Positions 36,509-48,873 of a DNA stretch of 64,000 nucleotides are shown piece by piece. How positions within the stretch are numbered: the stretch's first letter is position 1; each line of letters starts with the position of its first letter. The position numbers were made by a program, and so were the translations under genes. Under the pieces are notes generated by a model. It ran no database searches, was not told where the DNA came from, and saw only the letters and a program-made list of their open reading frames with translations. The stretch covers positions 394,501 to 458,500 of the forward strand of contig JAPDFW010000070.1 of the NCBI GenBank assembly GCA_028826165.1, in the 5' to 3' direction. This DNA comes from Anaeramoeba ignava (Eukaryota; Metamonada; Anaeramoebidae).

Positions 36509-39500
36509 TCAATCAATATTAATCGCTCGAAGCCGTTGAAAAACTTCTTTAATAGAAGGCCTAGAATTTGGATCCTTTGCCCAACAATCCTTAATAATAT
36601 CATTAAAAATTCCATTTTCAGATAAAGGTGGCCTTTCATTCTGAATAGCAACCTTCATTGTAATTTGACCAAAAGGGACATTTTGAAAAGGAATTTTGCG
36701 GGTTTGGATCTCCCACAAAATAATAGCGAAAGAATATATGTCTACAGAACCCTTATACTTCTCTCCAAACATAACTTCAGGAGCCATCCAACTAAAAGTA
36801 CCAACCATTGTATTTAAATGAGTTCTTGCCGCATCAATTGTTTTTGAGAGCCCAAAATCAGTGATTTTGACAACACCATTGCGGTCGAGTAATATATTCG
36901 GAGACTTCAAATCACGATGGATAATTTTGTGTGAGTGGAGATAGTAGATGCCGCGGCATATGCCCAGGGCAAGTTCGATTTTTTTGCTGTCATCGATTTC
37001 CGCATTTGAATGAAGATAGTCATAAAGTGTACCTCCATCACAGAACTCAACAACCATAAGAAGGTTCGGTGGTTTCGTGCATGCGCCAAGAAACTGCACG
37101 ATATTAGGGTGGCTCAACTGGCTCAGAATACGCAGTTCCATTTGAAAATTGTCGTACTCATCGTTGGACAAATTTCCCGAGCACATCAACTTCATGATTG
37201 CCACATCTAATCCCAGCCATTGGCCCTTATAGACTTCTTTGAAGCTCCCTTTTGCTATCAAGTCTCCGAACTCGATCTCATCAAACCCGATCTCTTTACT
37301 GAGAAATCCCATGATGTCATTCATTTGCGAATTTTCTGAAAATGTCGAATTATTTCGAGAAAGTAAAAACGATCCATCTTTTTCAACATCAGAATCCTCG
37401 TTTTTCTTCTCCAAACTTGTCGACAATCGCTTCACTTCGTCTTCTTTTTGACGGGTTTTTTCCACTTGAATTTTTAATCGTGTTTTGTTCAATTCAAGTT
37501 CTTTTTTCAGTTCATTGATGATATTTTCTTGGTATTTGATTTTGCCTTCAAGAGTCTTGATTTTCTCACTCTGTTCAGTGTTCTCATTCACGCTTGTGTT
37601 TTCATTCACACTTGAATTTTTACCCGAAAACATTGATTCAAGTTGAATGATTTTTTGTTCAAGTTTTTCAAGTGATTTATGTTTATCTTCCTTTTCTTTT
37701 TCTTGTTGATTTCGAAGTAATTCTTCTTGTCGTTTTAATTGATCTTGAAGCTCCTCAAATTTCTTGCTTAATTTCTTGTCTTCTTTTTTGAAATTCTCCA
37801 ATATTTTTCTTTTCTTCATTCGCAAAATCAAATGCACTTTGATTCTATTCAATTATTTATATTTCATTTCCCTTTTAATTTCTGATTTACTTTCTTCGAT
37901 TATTTTTTTTTGTGTTATAAATCAAAATCATTTACTTGTTTCTATTGATATAATATAAAATCAATTTAATTTTAAATTTAATTTAAATTTTATTTTATTT
38001 TATACATTTCTGATTTGTGGATCAGCTCCAGATGATAATAATAATTCAACAACATCAGAAAATGTATTAAATTTACATGCATAATGTAAAGCTGTATTTC
38101 CCTTTGATTATTTTTTTTTTCATTTTATTTTTTCAATATTACAAATTAAATCTCTTGGAAATATCAAATAATTTTTACATTCTTATCATTTTTATCAAAT
38201 AATCAAAAATCACAAATAAATATTTCATTTTACAAATTAAATCCAAATTAATATTTACTCTCTAATTAATCCATTTTTTTTAAAAAAAAATAAATTGATT
38301 TAATTTTCAATTTCTTTAATTAAATTAAAATTTCTTACATCTTTTGCATTCACATCTAAACTCTTCTCTATTAAAAGTTTTACTATTGGTGCTTCAGCTT
38401 GATAAATTGCTGCAACATGTAAAGGTGTATCTTTCTTTTTTTTTTTGATTTAATTTTTAATAAAAATTCAAAACTAAAATTATTTACATACTAAATTTTA
38501 AAATAATTAATTAATTAATTACAAAAAAATAAAGACAAAAAAAAAACTGAATTGGATTCAAACAATCTATTTTTGTTTTACATAATAAAAATATACATTA
38601 AATAAAAACAAAATTTTTTTTATGGATTTTATAAATAGATTAATAAATAACATCAATTTTTTGAACATCTGAACCAGAATCAAGTAATAATTGAATTATT
38701 TTAATATCTGCATGATATCGACAAGAAATATGGAGTGGAGTATTTCCCTAAAAATAAAAATCATATAAAAATTCAATTAAATTAAAAATTCAAATTAAAA
38801 TTTCTTACATTCTAAAAGGAAAAAAAAATAAATCTCATAAAAAAACAATTTCAATCTAAAAAAAAATACTTTCTATAAAATAAAACAAAATAATATTATT
38901 GTGTTAAATTAAATATTTTTATATAAATAATAATGTTTTACATCCGTAATATCAACAAGTGCACCAGAATCCAAAAATATTTTTCCAATTTCAAAACTTG
39001 GTTTTTTTTTGCAAACAATATGTAAAGGTGCATCAGAAAACTTTTAATTTAATAAACAAAAAAAAAAGAAACTAAATATTAGACAAAAATCACTTTTTTT
39101 TTTCTTTTCCAAAAAATAGAACTTTACTTTCTTTTAATCAAAGAAGACAAAGTATTTAATATTAATATTAAAATTTGTGTTTTTTTTTTAAATTTTACAT
39201 TTTTTGCATTAAGATCAACACCATTTTGAATAAATTCTTGTAAAATATCTTTTGTAAGTTGATGACAAGCTAAATGAAAAGGAGTATTTCCCTTAAAATT
39301 TCCCAAATAAATTTAAATATAAATTAAAAAAAAAAAACTAAGAGAAAAAAAAAAGATTTACATCCTAGTTTATAATAAAAATAAGAACAATAAATAATAA
39401 TATTATTGTTTTTGTTTTACATCCTAAATAAATAAATAAATAAAAAATTTATAAATATAAATCCAAATAAAAATATATTTGATTTGTTTACATCCTGAAT

Positions 39501-41660
39501 ATTCACTTTTGCTCCAGAACTTAATAAGAATTTAACAACAGAAAATATAAATGGAGGTTGACAAGCATAATGTAATGGAGTTGAATTCTAAAACAAAAAA
39601 AAAGGATTATTAAGATTCTATTTCTATATTTAGATTTTTATACATTCTAACAACAAAAAAATTAATTTAAATATTAGAAAAAAAATATAATAAATAATTA
39701 ATTATTACTCTCTATTAAAATTTGTTTTTAATTTATGAAAGAAAAGAAAAAAAAGTAAATTATTTACATTCATTAAATTAGGATCTGCACCTGAATCAAT
39801 TAAAATTTTAATTATAGATTCTTCAGTTTTGTTAATACAAGCTAAATGAAGAGGTGTTGTGAGCTTTTTGAATGATTATAAATTAATTTCACCATTTTCA
39901 TTTTCTTTATTCTATAGTTTTTTTTATTTACATCCTTTATAATATTGTTTTTTTTTACAATTATTCAATTAATTTCAATAATCATCTTATTAATTTACTT
40001 TCTATTCAATTAATCAAAACGAATAATTTTTAAATGTAATTTTTAATTTATAAATAAAATTACATTTTGTGCATTAATTTCTGCTTTTAAACCAATTAAA
40101 CCTTCAATTAATTCTTTTGAAGGAACATAAAATAAATCAGAGCTTAAAGGTGTTCCTGTCTAAATATTTGTCGAAATTAATTAGAATGAATAACAAATAA
40201 AAATTACTTACATTTCTAAGTTTGGAGACATTAAAAAAACTGTCTGAAGTTTGAAATTTAGGAACATTTGTGCAAGCTAAATGAAATGGGGTATTTTGCT
40301 TTTGATTGCATTGTATTTTTTTTAATTTAAATCAATATACAAATCTAATTGGAAAATTTTTTTTTCTTTTTTAAAGATTACAGACTTTAAATTTAGTAAA
40401 TCAATAAATTTATATCTTTTTATTCTTTAAATTCCAAAAACAAAAAAAAAATACTTTCTAATAATATTCAGAAAAAATTTTTTATTATTATTAAAAAAGA
40501 TATCTAAAATTAATTTAATTCAAATATTAATTCAAATATTAAATCAATTATTAATTCAAATATTAATTCAATTATTAATTCAATTATTAATTCAATTATT
40601 AATTCAAATATTAATTCAATTATTAATTCAAATATTAATTCAAATATTAATTCAATTATTAATTCAAATATTAATTCAATTATTAATTCAATTATTAAAT
40701 CAATTATTAATTCAAATATTAATTCAATTATTAAATCAATTATTAATTCAAATATTAATTCAATTATTAATTCAATTATTAATTCAAATATTAATTCAAT
40801 TATTAATTCAAATATTAATTCAAATATTAATTCAAATATTAATTCAAATATTAATTCAATTCAATTATTAATTCAAATATTAATTCAATTACATCCTTTG
40901 AGTTAATATTTGCTCCAGAAATAACAAGTGTTTGAATCACTTCAATTGGTGATTTATATAAACAAGCAAAATGAAGAGGAGTTGAACCCTTATGAAAAGA
41001 ATAAGGAAAATCAAATATTTTAAATTATATTTTCATTTACTTCCCAAAAAAATTTAACATTTACTTTCTAAAAGAAAAGAAAGTTAAAAAGAAATGAAAA
41101 TTATTTAATTAAACAAAAACAATTTAAATACATCCTAAAAATTTATTAATAAAAGAAAAAAGCAAAAAATTTTTTTTATTATTATTATTTTTATTATTAT
41201 TTTTTTTTAGATTTAGTTTAAATTATTTACATTTTGGATATTTGGTTCAGCACCTGATTGTAAAAGAAAATTGATTATTTCAAGTCTAAAAGGTCTTTGG
41301 CATGCGTAATGAAGAGGTGAATGATTCTTGTGATGATATTTTTGAATAAATTATTAAATATATTATTTAATTATTTTCTTAATAATTTGAGATTAAAATG
41401 AATCGAACTAAATATAATAAAAAATTACTGTCTAAATGAATAAAATTATATAAGAATTGATTTTTGCTTTTCTCATTTTATTTACATTCTAAATTAATTT
41501 TAATAAATTTACAAACAATTTCAAAACAAAAAAAAGAAAAAAAGATTTGATTTTACATCCAATTTATTAACTTTAATTTTTTTTTTGTTCCTCCTTTTAA
41601 TTGTTTTTTGAGTTTAAATTTTTCAAGTTCTCCTTGTTGAACGAATTTAAAAATTGACAT
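36509..41660 (-). CDS. Ankyrin-repeat TKL-type protein kinase
   Basis: About 33 exons, roughly 849 aa. Large exons: 41660-41557, 41326-41231, 40988-40893, 40298-40212, 40159-40064, 39863-39768, 39587-39492, 39291-39199, 39040-38942, 38747-38652, 38434-38339, 38101-38006 and 37844-36509, with 3- or 6-nt exons between most of them. Each middle exon is one ankyrin repeat (GSTPLHFAC, NSTPLHYAC, GNTPFHLAC, GNTPLHISC, GNTALHYAC). The last exon opens with a repeat-like cap (NQSAFDFA), then a Lys/Glu coiled coil, then a kinase domain with HRDLKSPN, DFGLSK and GTFSWMAPE. In strand beta3 the Lys position is Met (VAIMKL) and the glycine loop reads AKGSFKEVYKG, so ATP use is doubtful. The cap and coiled coil join only if one A is dropped near 37810; exon 1 also needs one base in its A run. 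Alternatively the ankyrin part ends at 38000 and the kinase (ATG 37819) is separate. Confidence 0.78.
37936..41488 (-). other. Series of 3-nt micro-exons in the ankyrin-kinase gene
   Basis: Nineteen single-codon exons, each preceded by AG and followed by GT (usually GTAAA or GTATT): 41488-41486 AAT, 41431-41429 ACA, 41134-41132 GAT, 41067-41065 AAA, 40457-40455 AAA, 40384-40382 TCT, 40001-39999 AAA, 39934-39932 GAT, 39711-39709 AGA, 39646-39644 AAT, 39423-39421 GAT, 39364-39362 GAT, 39130-39128 AAA, 38872-38870 AAA, 38811-38809 AAT, 38566-38564 ATT, 38490-38488 TAT, 38261-38259 AGA, 38181-38179 AAT. A 6-nt one lies at 37941-37936 (AAACAA). Each pair supplies the two polar loop residues that ankyrin spacing needs between neighbouring large exons. 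Where the next exon already carries an extra codon (39040), only one micro-exon is present. Confidence 0.75.
40510..40890. repeat. (ATTAATTCAAAT)n array in an ankyrin-kinase intron
   Basis: 12-bp units alternate ATTAATTCAAAT and ATTAATTCAATT. It is the only long intron among the ankyrin exons; the others are mostly 50-80 bp. Confidence 0.93.
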
Positions 41661-43138
41661 TAAAAAAAAAAATGAAAAATGAAAAATGAAAAATTTTTTG
41701 TTCCAAATAATTTTATAAATAATTTTATAAATAATTTTATAAATAATAATTTTACAAATAATTTTATAAATAAAATTTTATAAATAATTTTTTAATAATT
41801 TTACAAATAATTTTTATAAAATAATTTTGACATTAAAAATGAAAAATGAAAAATGAAAAATTTTATAAATAATTTTAAATAATTTTATAAATAATTTTAT
41901 AAATAATTTTATAAATAATTTTATAAATAATTTTATAAATAATTTTATAAATAATTTTATTAATAATTTTATAAATAATTTTATAAATAATTTTATAAAT
42001 AATTTTTATAAATAATTTTATAAATAATTTTATAAATAATTTTATAAATAATTTTATAAATAATTTTTATAAATAATTTTATAAATAATTTTATAAATAA
42101 TTTTATAAATAATTTTATAAATAATTTTATAAATAATTTTAATAATTTTATAAATAATTTAATTTAATAAATAATTTTATAAATAATTTTATTCTTTTAT
42201 AAATAATTTTTATAAATAATAATTTAAATAATTTTATAAATAATTTTATAAATAATTTTAAAATAATTTTATAAATAATTTTATAAATAATTTTTAAATA
42301 ATTTTTATAAATAATTTTATAAATAATTTTATAAAAATAATTTTATAAATAATTTTATAAATAATTTTATAAATAATTTTATAAATAATTTTATAAATAA
42401 TTTTATAAATAATTTTATAAATAATTTTATAAAATAATTTTATAAATAATTTTATAAATAATTTTATAAATAATAATTTTATAAATAATTTTATAAAATA
42501 ATTTTATAAATAATTTTATAAATAATTTTATAAATAATTTTATAAATAATTTTATTAATAATTTTATAAAATAATTTAATAAATAATTTTATTCCACTTT
42601 TTGAAATAATTTTAAAAATAATTTTATAAATAATTTTATTAATAATTTTATAATTAATTTTATAAATAATTTTATTAATAATTTTATAATTAATTTTATA
42701 AATAATTTTATTAATAATTTTATTCCACTTTTTATAAATAATTTTATAAATAATTTTATAAATAATTTTATAAATAATTTTATATTTAATTTTATAAATA
42801 ATTTTATAATTAATTTTATAAATAATTTTATAAATAATTTTATAAATAATTTTATAAATAATTTTATAAATAATTTTATAAATAATTTTATAATTAATTT
42901 TATAAATAATTTGTAAATAAATCTTTAAATAAAATTTGAAAGAAAAAAAAAAGGTGAAAAAATGATATCCCCTTTTTTATTTTAATTTTAATTTTAATTG
43001 TTTTTTTTTTTGCTTTTTTTTTTTTGCTAAATGAAAAAAAAATTAAAATGAAAAACAATAATTTATTTTTCTTTTTTCTTTCCTTTTATTTTTTCTTATT
43101 TCATTCCTTTTACTTTATCTTATTTTATTTTTAATAAA
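41661..43138. repeat. Divergent intergenic region with (ATTTTATAAATA)n array
   Basis: The region between the ankyrin-kinase and PAS gene starts is 1.48 kb. From about 41705 to 42925 it is a 12-mer array, ATTTTATAAATA, with a few interruptions. The remaining 200 bp next to the PAS gene is T-rich and probably promoter. No gene is seen. Confidence 0.9.
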
Positions 43139-45308
43139 ATGGGACAAAAAGCAACCAAAACAACAAAAGTTTCAAGAGGTCAATTAAAGTCTTATATGAA
43201 AATGATACATTATTCAAAAGAAGCAATTTGTTTAGTTAAACCCGATGGATATTTTATTGATTTCAATCAACCTTTTATGGAAATTTGGGAAGCTAAAAGC
43301 AGAGAACAACTTTTTGCGTTAACTCCTGGTATACTTGCTCCTCCTTTTCAACCACATATGGGAATGGATAGTCAATCCGCAATGGAAAAAGTTATCGGAA
43401 CTGCAATAAAGTAATTATTTTATTTTATTTTATTTTTTTATTTTTCAATAAGAAGAAAAAATTTTTTTTTTCTCAGTTTTTTCCATCTCATTTATATTTA
43501 ATTATAAAATTTAATTTTATTTAATTTCATTTTGGATTGTATTTAATTTTTATTTCTTAAGTATTTTATAAGTTAAATTATAATTAAAAATAAATTACAA
43601 GTTATTATAAAATTTAAATATAATTTTATCAAAAATTTATATTTAAAATCTATTAACCTTAATTTTGATCATTTTCAAATATAAATTTAAATCTATATTT
43701 ATATTAACAATCTATTAACCTTAATTTTGATCATTTTTAAATATAAATTTAAATCTAAATTAATAATCTATTAACCTTAATTTTGATCATTTTTAAATAT
43801 AAATTCAAAATCTATATTTATATTGACAATCTATTAACCTTAATTTTGATCATTTTTAAATATAAATTTAAATCTAAATTAATAATCTATTAACCTTAAT
43901 TTGATCATTTTTTTAAATCATTTTAAATTAAAATTAAATTCTTAATTTTTGATCATTTTCAAATCTAAATCTATATTTATATTAACAATATATTAACCTT
44001 AATTTTAATCATTTTAAATATAAATTTAAATCTATATTAATATTAACAATCTATTAATCTTAATTTTTGATCATTTTTAAATATATTAACAATCTATTAA
44101 TCTTAATTTTGATCATTTTTAATATAAATTTAAATCTATATTAATATTAACCTTAAATTTGAATATTTTCAAATATAAATTTTAATCATTTTAAATCTAT
44201 ATTTATATTAACAATCTATTAATCTTAATTTTTAACCATTTTAAATATAATTTTAAATCTATATTTATATTAACAATCTATTAACCTTAATTTTTAGCCA
44301 TTTCAAATATAAATTTTAAATCTATATTAATATTAACAATCTATTAACCTTAATTTTAATCATTTTAAATATTAATATTAACAATCTATATTAATATTTA
44401 ATCTATTTTTTAATTTTAATAATTTTTAAATATAAATTTAAATCTATATTTATATTAACCTTAATTTTAATCATTTTAAATATAAATTTAAATCTATATT
44501 TATATTAACAATCTATTAACCACAATTTAATCATTTTAAATATAAATTTAAATCTATATTTATATTAACCTTAATTTTAACCATTTTAAATATAAATCTA
44601 AATCTATATTTATATTAACAATTTATTAACCTTAATTTTGATCATTTTAAATATAAATTTAAATCTATATTAATATTTAAAATCTATTAATCTTAATTTT
44701 GATCATTTTAAATATAAATTTAAATCTATATTTATATTAACCTTAATTTTGATCATTTAAATATAATTTTAAATCTATATTAATATTAAAATTATAAAAG
44801 GAGTGAAACTGGATTTCATGATTTCGACTTCCTTCAAACTACTGTTGATGGAAAAGAATTTTGGGCACATGTATGGTTAAAATTTGTTCGAGTAGATAAA
44901 CAAGATGCTTGTCAAGCAATTATGAAAAGAATTGAAAATCCAATGGAATCTTATCAAAAACAAGAAATTTCTGATAAATATTTAAATTTAAACCTTCAAA
45001 ATGACACATCCGATACCAGTGAAACACCATCACTTGCAGAAATGACAAGAAGATTTGGAAATTTAGAAGATAAATCAAAAGAATTAAAAAAAGCTTCTGA
45101 AAATTTGAAAAGTTTAGTTTTACCTTATTCTGACGAAAAAACTCAAGAAATTTCAAAATCTATTGAATCTGTCTTGAGTTTATCTCAAAGAAATTCTGAA
45201 GTCAACAAAAAAATTACTCAAGCTCAAAATCTTTTTAATTCTTTAAAAACTAAACAGAAAGAATTTTTTGATTTAATTACTCAAATTTCTGATTTAACAA
45301 AAAATTAA
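43139..45308 (+). CDS. PAS-domain protein with C-terminal coiled coil
   Basis: Exons 43139-43410 and 44801-45308 join in phase (AA|G) to 259 aa. Residues of about 25-150 read as a PAS fold: KEAICLVKPDGYFIDFNQPF, then IWEAKSREQLFALTPGIL, then across the intron FDFLQTTVDGKEFWAHVWLK. The rest is a Ser/Lys-rich coiled coil (SKELKKASENLKSL onward). MGQKATK at the start offers a Gly2, so N-myristoylation is conceivable. PAS domains sense ligands or mediate dimerisation; no output domain is visible, so it may be an adaptor. The 1390-bp intron is a longer-period repeat. Confidence 0.8.
43640..44795. repeat. Tandem repeat of about 60-75 bp in the PAS-gene intron
   Basis: About 15 diverged copies of a unit containing CTATTAACCTTAATTTTGAT and CATTTTAAATATAAATTTAAA. 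It differs from the 5-12 bp arrays in other introns. Confidence 0.88.
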
Positions 45309-45836
45309 ATTTCCAAATCAAAATCAAAATCAAAATCAAAATTAAAATCAAAATCAAAATCTAAATCAAAATCAAAATTAAAATCAAAATCTAAATCAAA
45401 ATTCAAATTAAAATTAAAATCAAAATCTAAATCAAAATCAAAATCAAAATCTAAATCTAAATCTAAATCTAAATCAAAATTAAAATCAAAATCTAAATCT
45501 AAATCTAAATCAAAATTAAAATTAAAATCTAAATCAAAATCAAAATTAAAATCAAAAATCTAAATCTAAATCAAAATCTAAATCAAATTCAAAATGTTTT
45601 TTTCATAAGAAAATTAATAAGAAATAAAAAATGGAATTTCCAATTTATTCCAATTTATTCCAATTTATTCCAATTTATTTCTTTTGCTTTTTCTTAATTA
45701 AAAAAAAAACAAAATCTTTTTTTTTTTAATTTTAATTTTTAATTTTTTAATTTTTCATTTTTTTCTTTTTTCTTTTTTATTTTCTTATTGTTCGTTAAAA
45801 AAAACAAAAACAAAAACAAATTTATTTCTTTAATAA
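45309..45836. repeat. Intergenic AAAATC/AAAATT array and short 11-bp repeat
   Basis: AAATCA, AAATTA and AAATCT words run from the PAS stop to about 45595. Then a four-fold AATTTATTCC repeat (45637-45680) and T-rich DNA precede the Sds3 start. No gene is seen. Confidence 0.85.
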
Positions 45837-47740
45837 ATGGATGATTTAAGATATGAAATTGGAGATTCATCACAAGAAACACAAGAACTTGATATTCAAG
45901 CATTAGAAAAAAAAGCCAAGCAAGTAATTTCAGGATGGAAACAAAACAAACCGAATCAAGATTTAAAAGCAATATCAACAAAACAAAAAGAATTTGAAAA
46001 AAATGTAAAGATTATAAATCACGAAATTGAAAAAATGGCGAATGAACTTGAAAATGCAGAAGAACATCAAATTCATCTTCATGAGTTGCAAATAATCCAA
46101 AAGTTCCACAAACAATATATGGATGAAATCAAGAAATTCAAGCAGATTCGTGATCAAAAAATTAAATTAGCAAAAGATTGGTATTCAACTCATTTATCAA
46201 CTTTGGATAAAATTTTGGAACAGGAAGTTTCTGATGCTCAATCTATTTTTATGAAACAATCTCAGTCTTTACAAGATAAATTAGTCTTTCAAGCAAGAGA
46301 ATCAAGGAAACTATTGAGATTACCAAGAGAACAAACTAAAATTACAGAGAGTATTTCATTTTAATTTTAATTATTTTTATTTTAATTATTTTTATTTTAT
46401 TATTTTTTTTATTTTTATTTATTTTTATTTATTTTTGAAAATAGATTCAAAAAGAAAAATTGAAGAACCGTTTGAAAATTTTAATTGTATTTTATCCTTT
46501 TAACAATTATTAATAAAATTATTAATAAAATTAAATATAAAAATTAAATATAAAATTAATTTATAAAATTATTTATAAAATTATTTATAAAATTAATTAT
46601 AAAATTATTAATAAAATTAAATATAAAATTATTAATAAAATTATTTATAAAATTATTTATAAAATTATTTATAAAATTATTTATAAAATTAATTATAAAA
46701 TTATTTATAAAATTAATTATAAAATTAATTATAAAATTAATTATAAAATTAAATATAAAATTATTTATAAAATTAAATATAAAAATTTATAAAATTTTTA
46801 TAAAAATAAAATTAAAATTTATAAATTATTTATAAAATTATTTATTAAATTATTTATTAAATTATTTATAAAATTATTTATAAAATTATTTATAAAATTA
46901 TTTATAAAATTAATTATAAAATTATTTATAAAAATTAATTATAAATTAAATATAAAATTATTTATAAAATTAATTATAAAATTAATTATAAATTTATTAA
47001 TAAAATTAATTATAAAATTATTTATAAAATTAATTATAAAATTAAATATAAAATTAAATATAAAATTATTTATAAAATTATTTATAAAATTAATTATAAA
47101 ATTAATTATAAAATTATTTATAAAATTATTTATAAAATTAATTATAAAATTAATTTATTAATAAAATTAATTATAAAATTATTAATAAAATTATTAATAA
47201 AATTAATTATAAATTTATTAATAAAATTATTTATAAATTTATTTATAAAATTATATATAAAATTATTTATAAAATTATTAATAAAATTAATTATAAATTT
47301 ATTTATAAAATTAAATATAAAATTAAATATAAAATTATTTATAAAATTAATTATAAAATTATTTATAAGTTTTCGAGAATAAAAGACAAAATAAAACAGA
47401 TGATTTAGAAACAATTGAAAAATTATTGAAAATTCCAACAAATGAACCAAATAAATTCGAAGTTCATGATCAATATTTATATTATGAAAAAGCTAAATAT
47501 GAAATTGGAGAATATATTAATCTTATTCAAGATTCAGGAAAAACTTTTTATGGAAAACTTATTAAAATTACTCCAAAAATTGTAAAAAAAAATTTTAATT
47601 AGATTTTTTTTTTTAAATTAATTTAATTTTGACATTTTTTTTTTTCATTTTAGATTCAATTACAATTTGAAGATCAATCAACAAAAGAATTTAAAATTCA
47701 AAATTTAAATTCAGATAAATACAAATTATCTGGAGTTTAA
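45837..47740 (+). CDS. Sds3-family subunit of the Sin3-HDAC corepressor
   Basis: Exons 45837-46350, 46445-46486, 47370-47581 and 47654-47740 join in phase to 284 aa. The N-terminal half is one long coiled coil, in Sds3/BRMS1 the part that dimerises and contacts Sin3. A short basic stretch SKRKIEEPFENF follows. The C-terminal part aligns by eye with the end of human SUDS3: FEVHDQYLYYEKAKYEIGEY against [20 protein letters not shown], followed by a small beta-rich domain ending DKYKLSGV. Sds3 holds Sin3 and HDAC together in a nuclear repressor. The 42-nt exon 2 and the 883-bp repeat-filled intron 3 would hide the C-terminal half from simple ORF calling. Confidence 0.75.
46490..47365. repeat. (AAAATTATTTAT)n array in the Sds3 gene intron
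   Basis: 12-mer words AAAATTATTTAT, AAAATTAATTAT and AAAATTAAATAT fill the intron almost to the acceptor. Confidence 0.93.
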
Positions 47741-47948
47741 TTAACTTTTGCTTTTGTTACTCTCTTTTTTATCTCTCAACTTTCATTTTCATTTTCATTT
47801 TCAAATTTTATTTCCTTTTCATTTTTTCAAATTTTATTCAATTTTCAATTAAAAAAATTAACAACAAAATTTAATTTTTTCATTTTTTCATTTTTTCATT
47901 TTTTCATTTTTTCATTTTTCATTTTTTCATTTTTTCATTTTTTTTAAA

Positions 47949-48873
47949 ATGACTCAACAAGTTTTAACAGAAGAACAAATTAAAGAATTTAAAGAAACTT
48001 TCCGTCTTTTTGATAAAGATGGAGATGTAAAAAAAAAAAAGTGAAAAAATTTTTTAAATATAAATTTTAAATATAAATTTTGTTTTTTTAAAAAAAAGGG
48101 AGAAATTACTGCACTTGAATTAAAAAGTATGCTACAAAGTCTTGGACAAAATCCAACAGATCAAGATATTCAAAATATGGTAAAAATAATTTAAAAAAAT
48201 AATTAAAAATAATAATTAAAAAAAAAAGCAAAAAAAAAATTTTAATTTGATTAAATTTTGGAAATTTTTTCTGTTAAAAAATTTAATATAGATTAAAGAA
48301 GTTGATGTTGATGGAGACGGGTATTTTGTTTAATTAATAATCCTTCTTTTAAAACAAAAACAAATTTTCCAAAAATTAATTCTTTTTTTTAATTATTTTT
48401 AATTATTTTTATTTTTTTAAAAAAAAAAGCAAAATTCAAGAAAATGAATTTTTGAAAATTTTTGAAAGAAGATTAAATGCTGAAGAAGATGAGAATTTTG
48501 TTCAGATGGTTTTTAAACTTCTTGATAAAGTTTGATTTTAAAATGAAAAAATTTGAAAATCGGAAAAAAAAAATAATAAGAAAATTTAATTAATATTTTT
48601 TACTTTTTTTTTTTTGGAAAAGGATGATGATGGTTATATTACTTCTGCAGAATTAAATCATTTTCTTAATAGTATTGGAGAAAGAATGACATCTGAAGAA
48701 TTGGAAATTTTAATAAATTTTGCTGATACAACTAAACAAGGAAGAGTTTCTTTTGAAGGTATTTAATTGATTTTTTTTAAAAAAAAATAATTGATGAATT
48801 TTTTTCATTTTTTATTCCAAAAAAAAAATAACAAAAAAAAATAGATTTTAAAAGAGTTGTATTAATGAAATGA
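47949..48873 (+). CDS. Calmodulin-like four-EF-hand protein
   Basis: Exons 47949-48026, 48099-48179, 48292-48320, 48430-48529, 48623-48758 and 48845-48873 join in phase to 150 aa, standard calmodulin length. Loops 1-3 keep calcium ligands (DKDGDGEITALE, DVDGDGKIQENE, DKDDDGYITSAE). Loop 4 reads DTTKQGRVSFED, with Thr and Gln at positions 3 and 5, so it probably binds calcium poorly or not at all. The N terminus QVLTEEQIKEFKETFRLFDK is near-canonical. It is a calcium sensor for target kinases and channels. Divergence in the C lobe argues for a calmodulin-like protein rather than the one canonical calmodulin. Confidence 0.93.

Noticed and set aside
38000-38010. End of the ankyrin gene at AAT GTA TAA
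   Set aside because: Possible, but GTATAA also works as a donor and the next exon continues the ankyrin spacing; kept as the alternative model.
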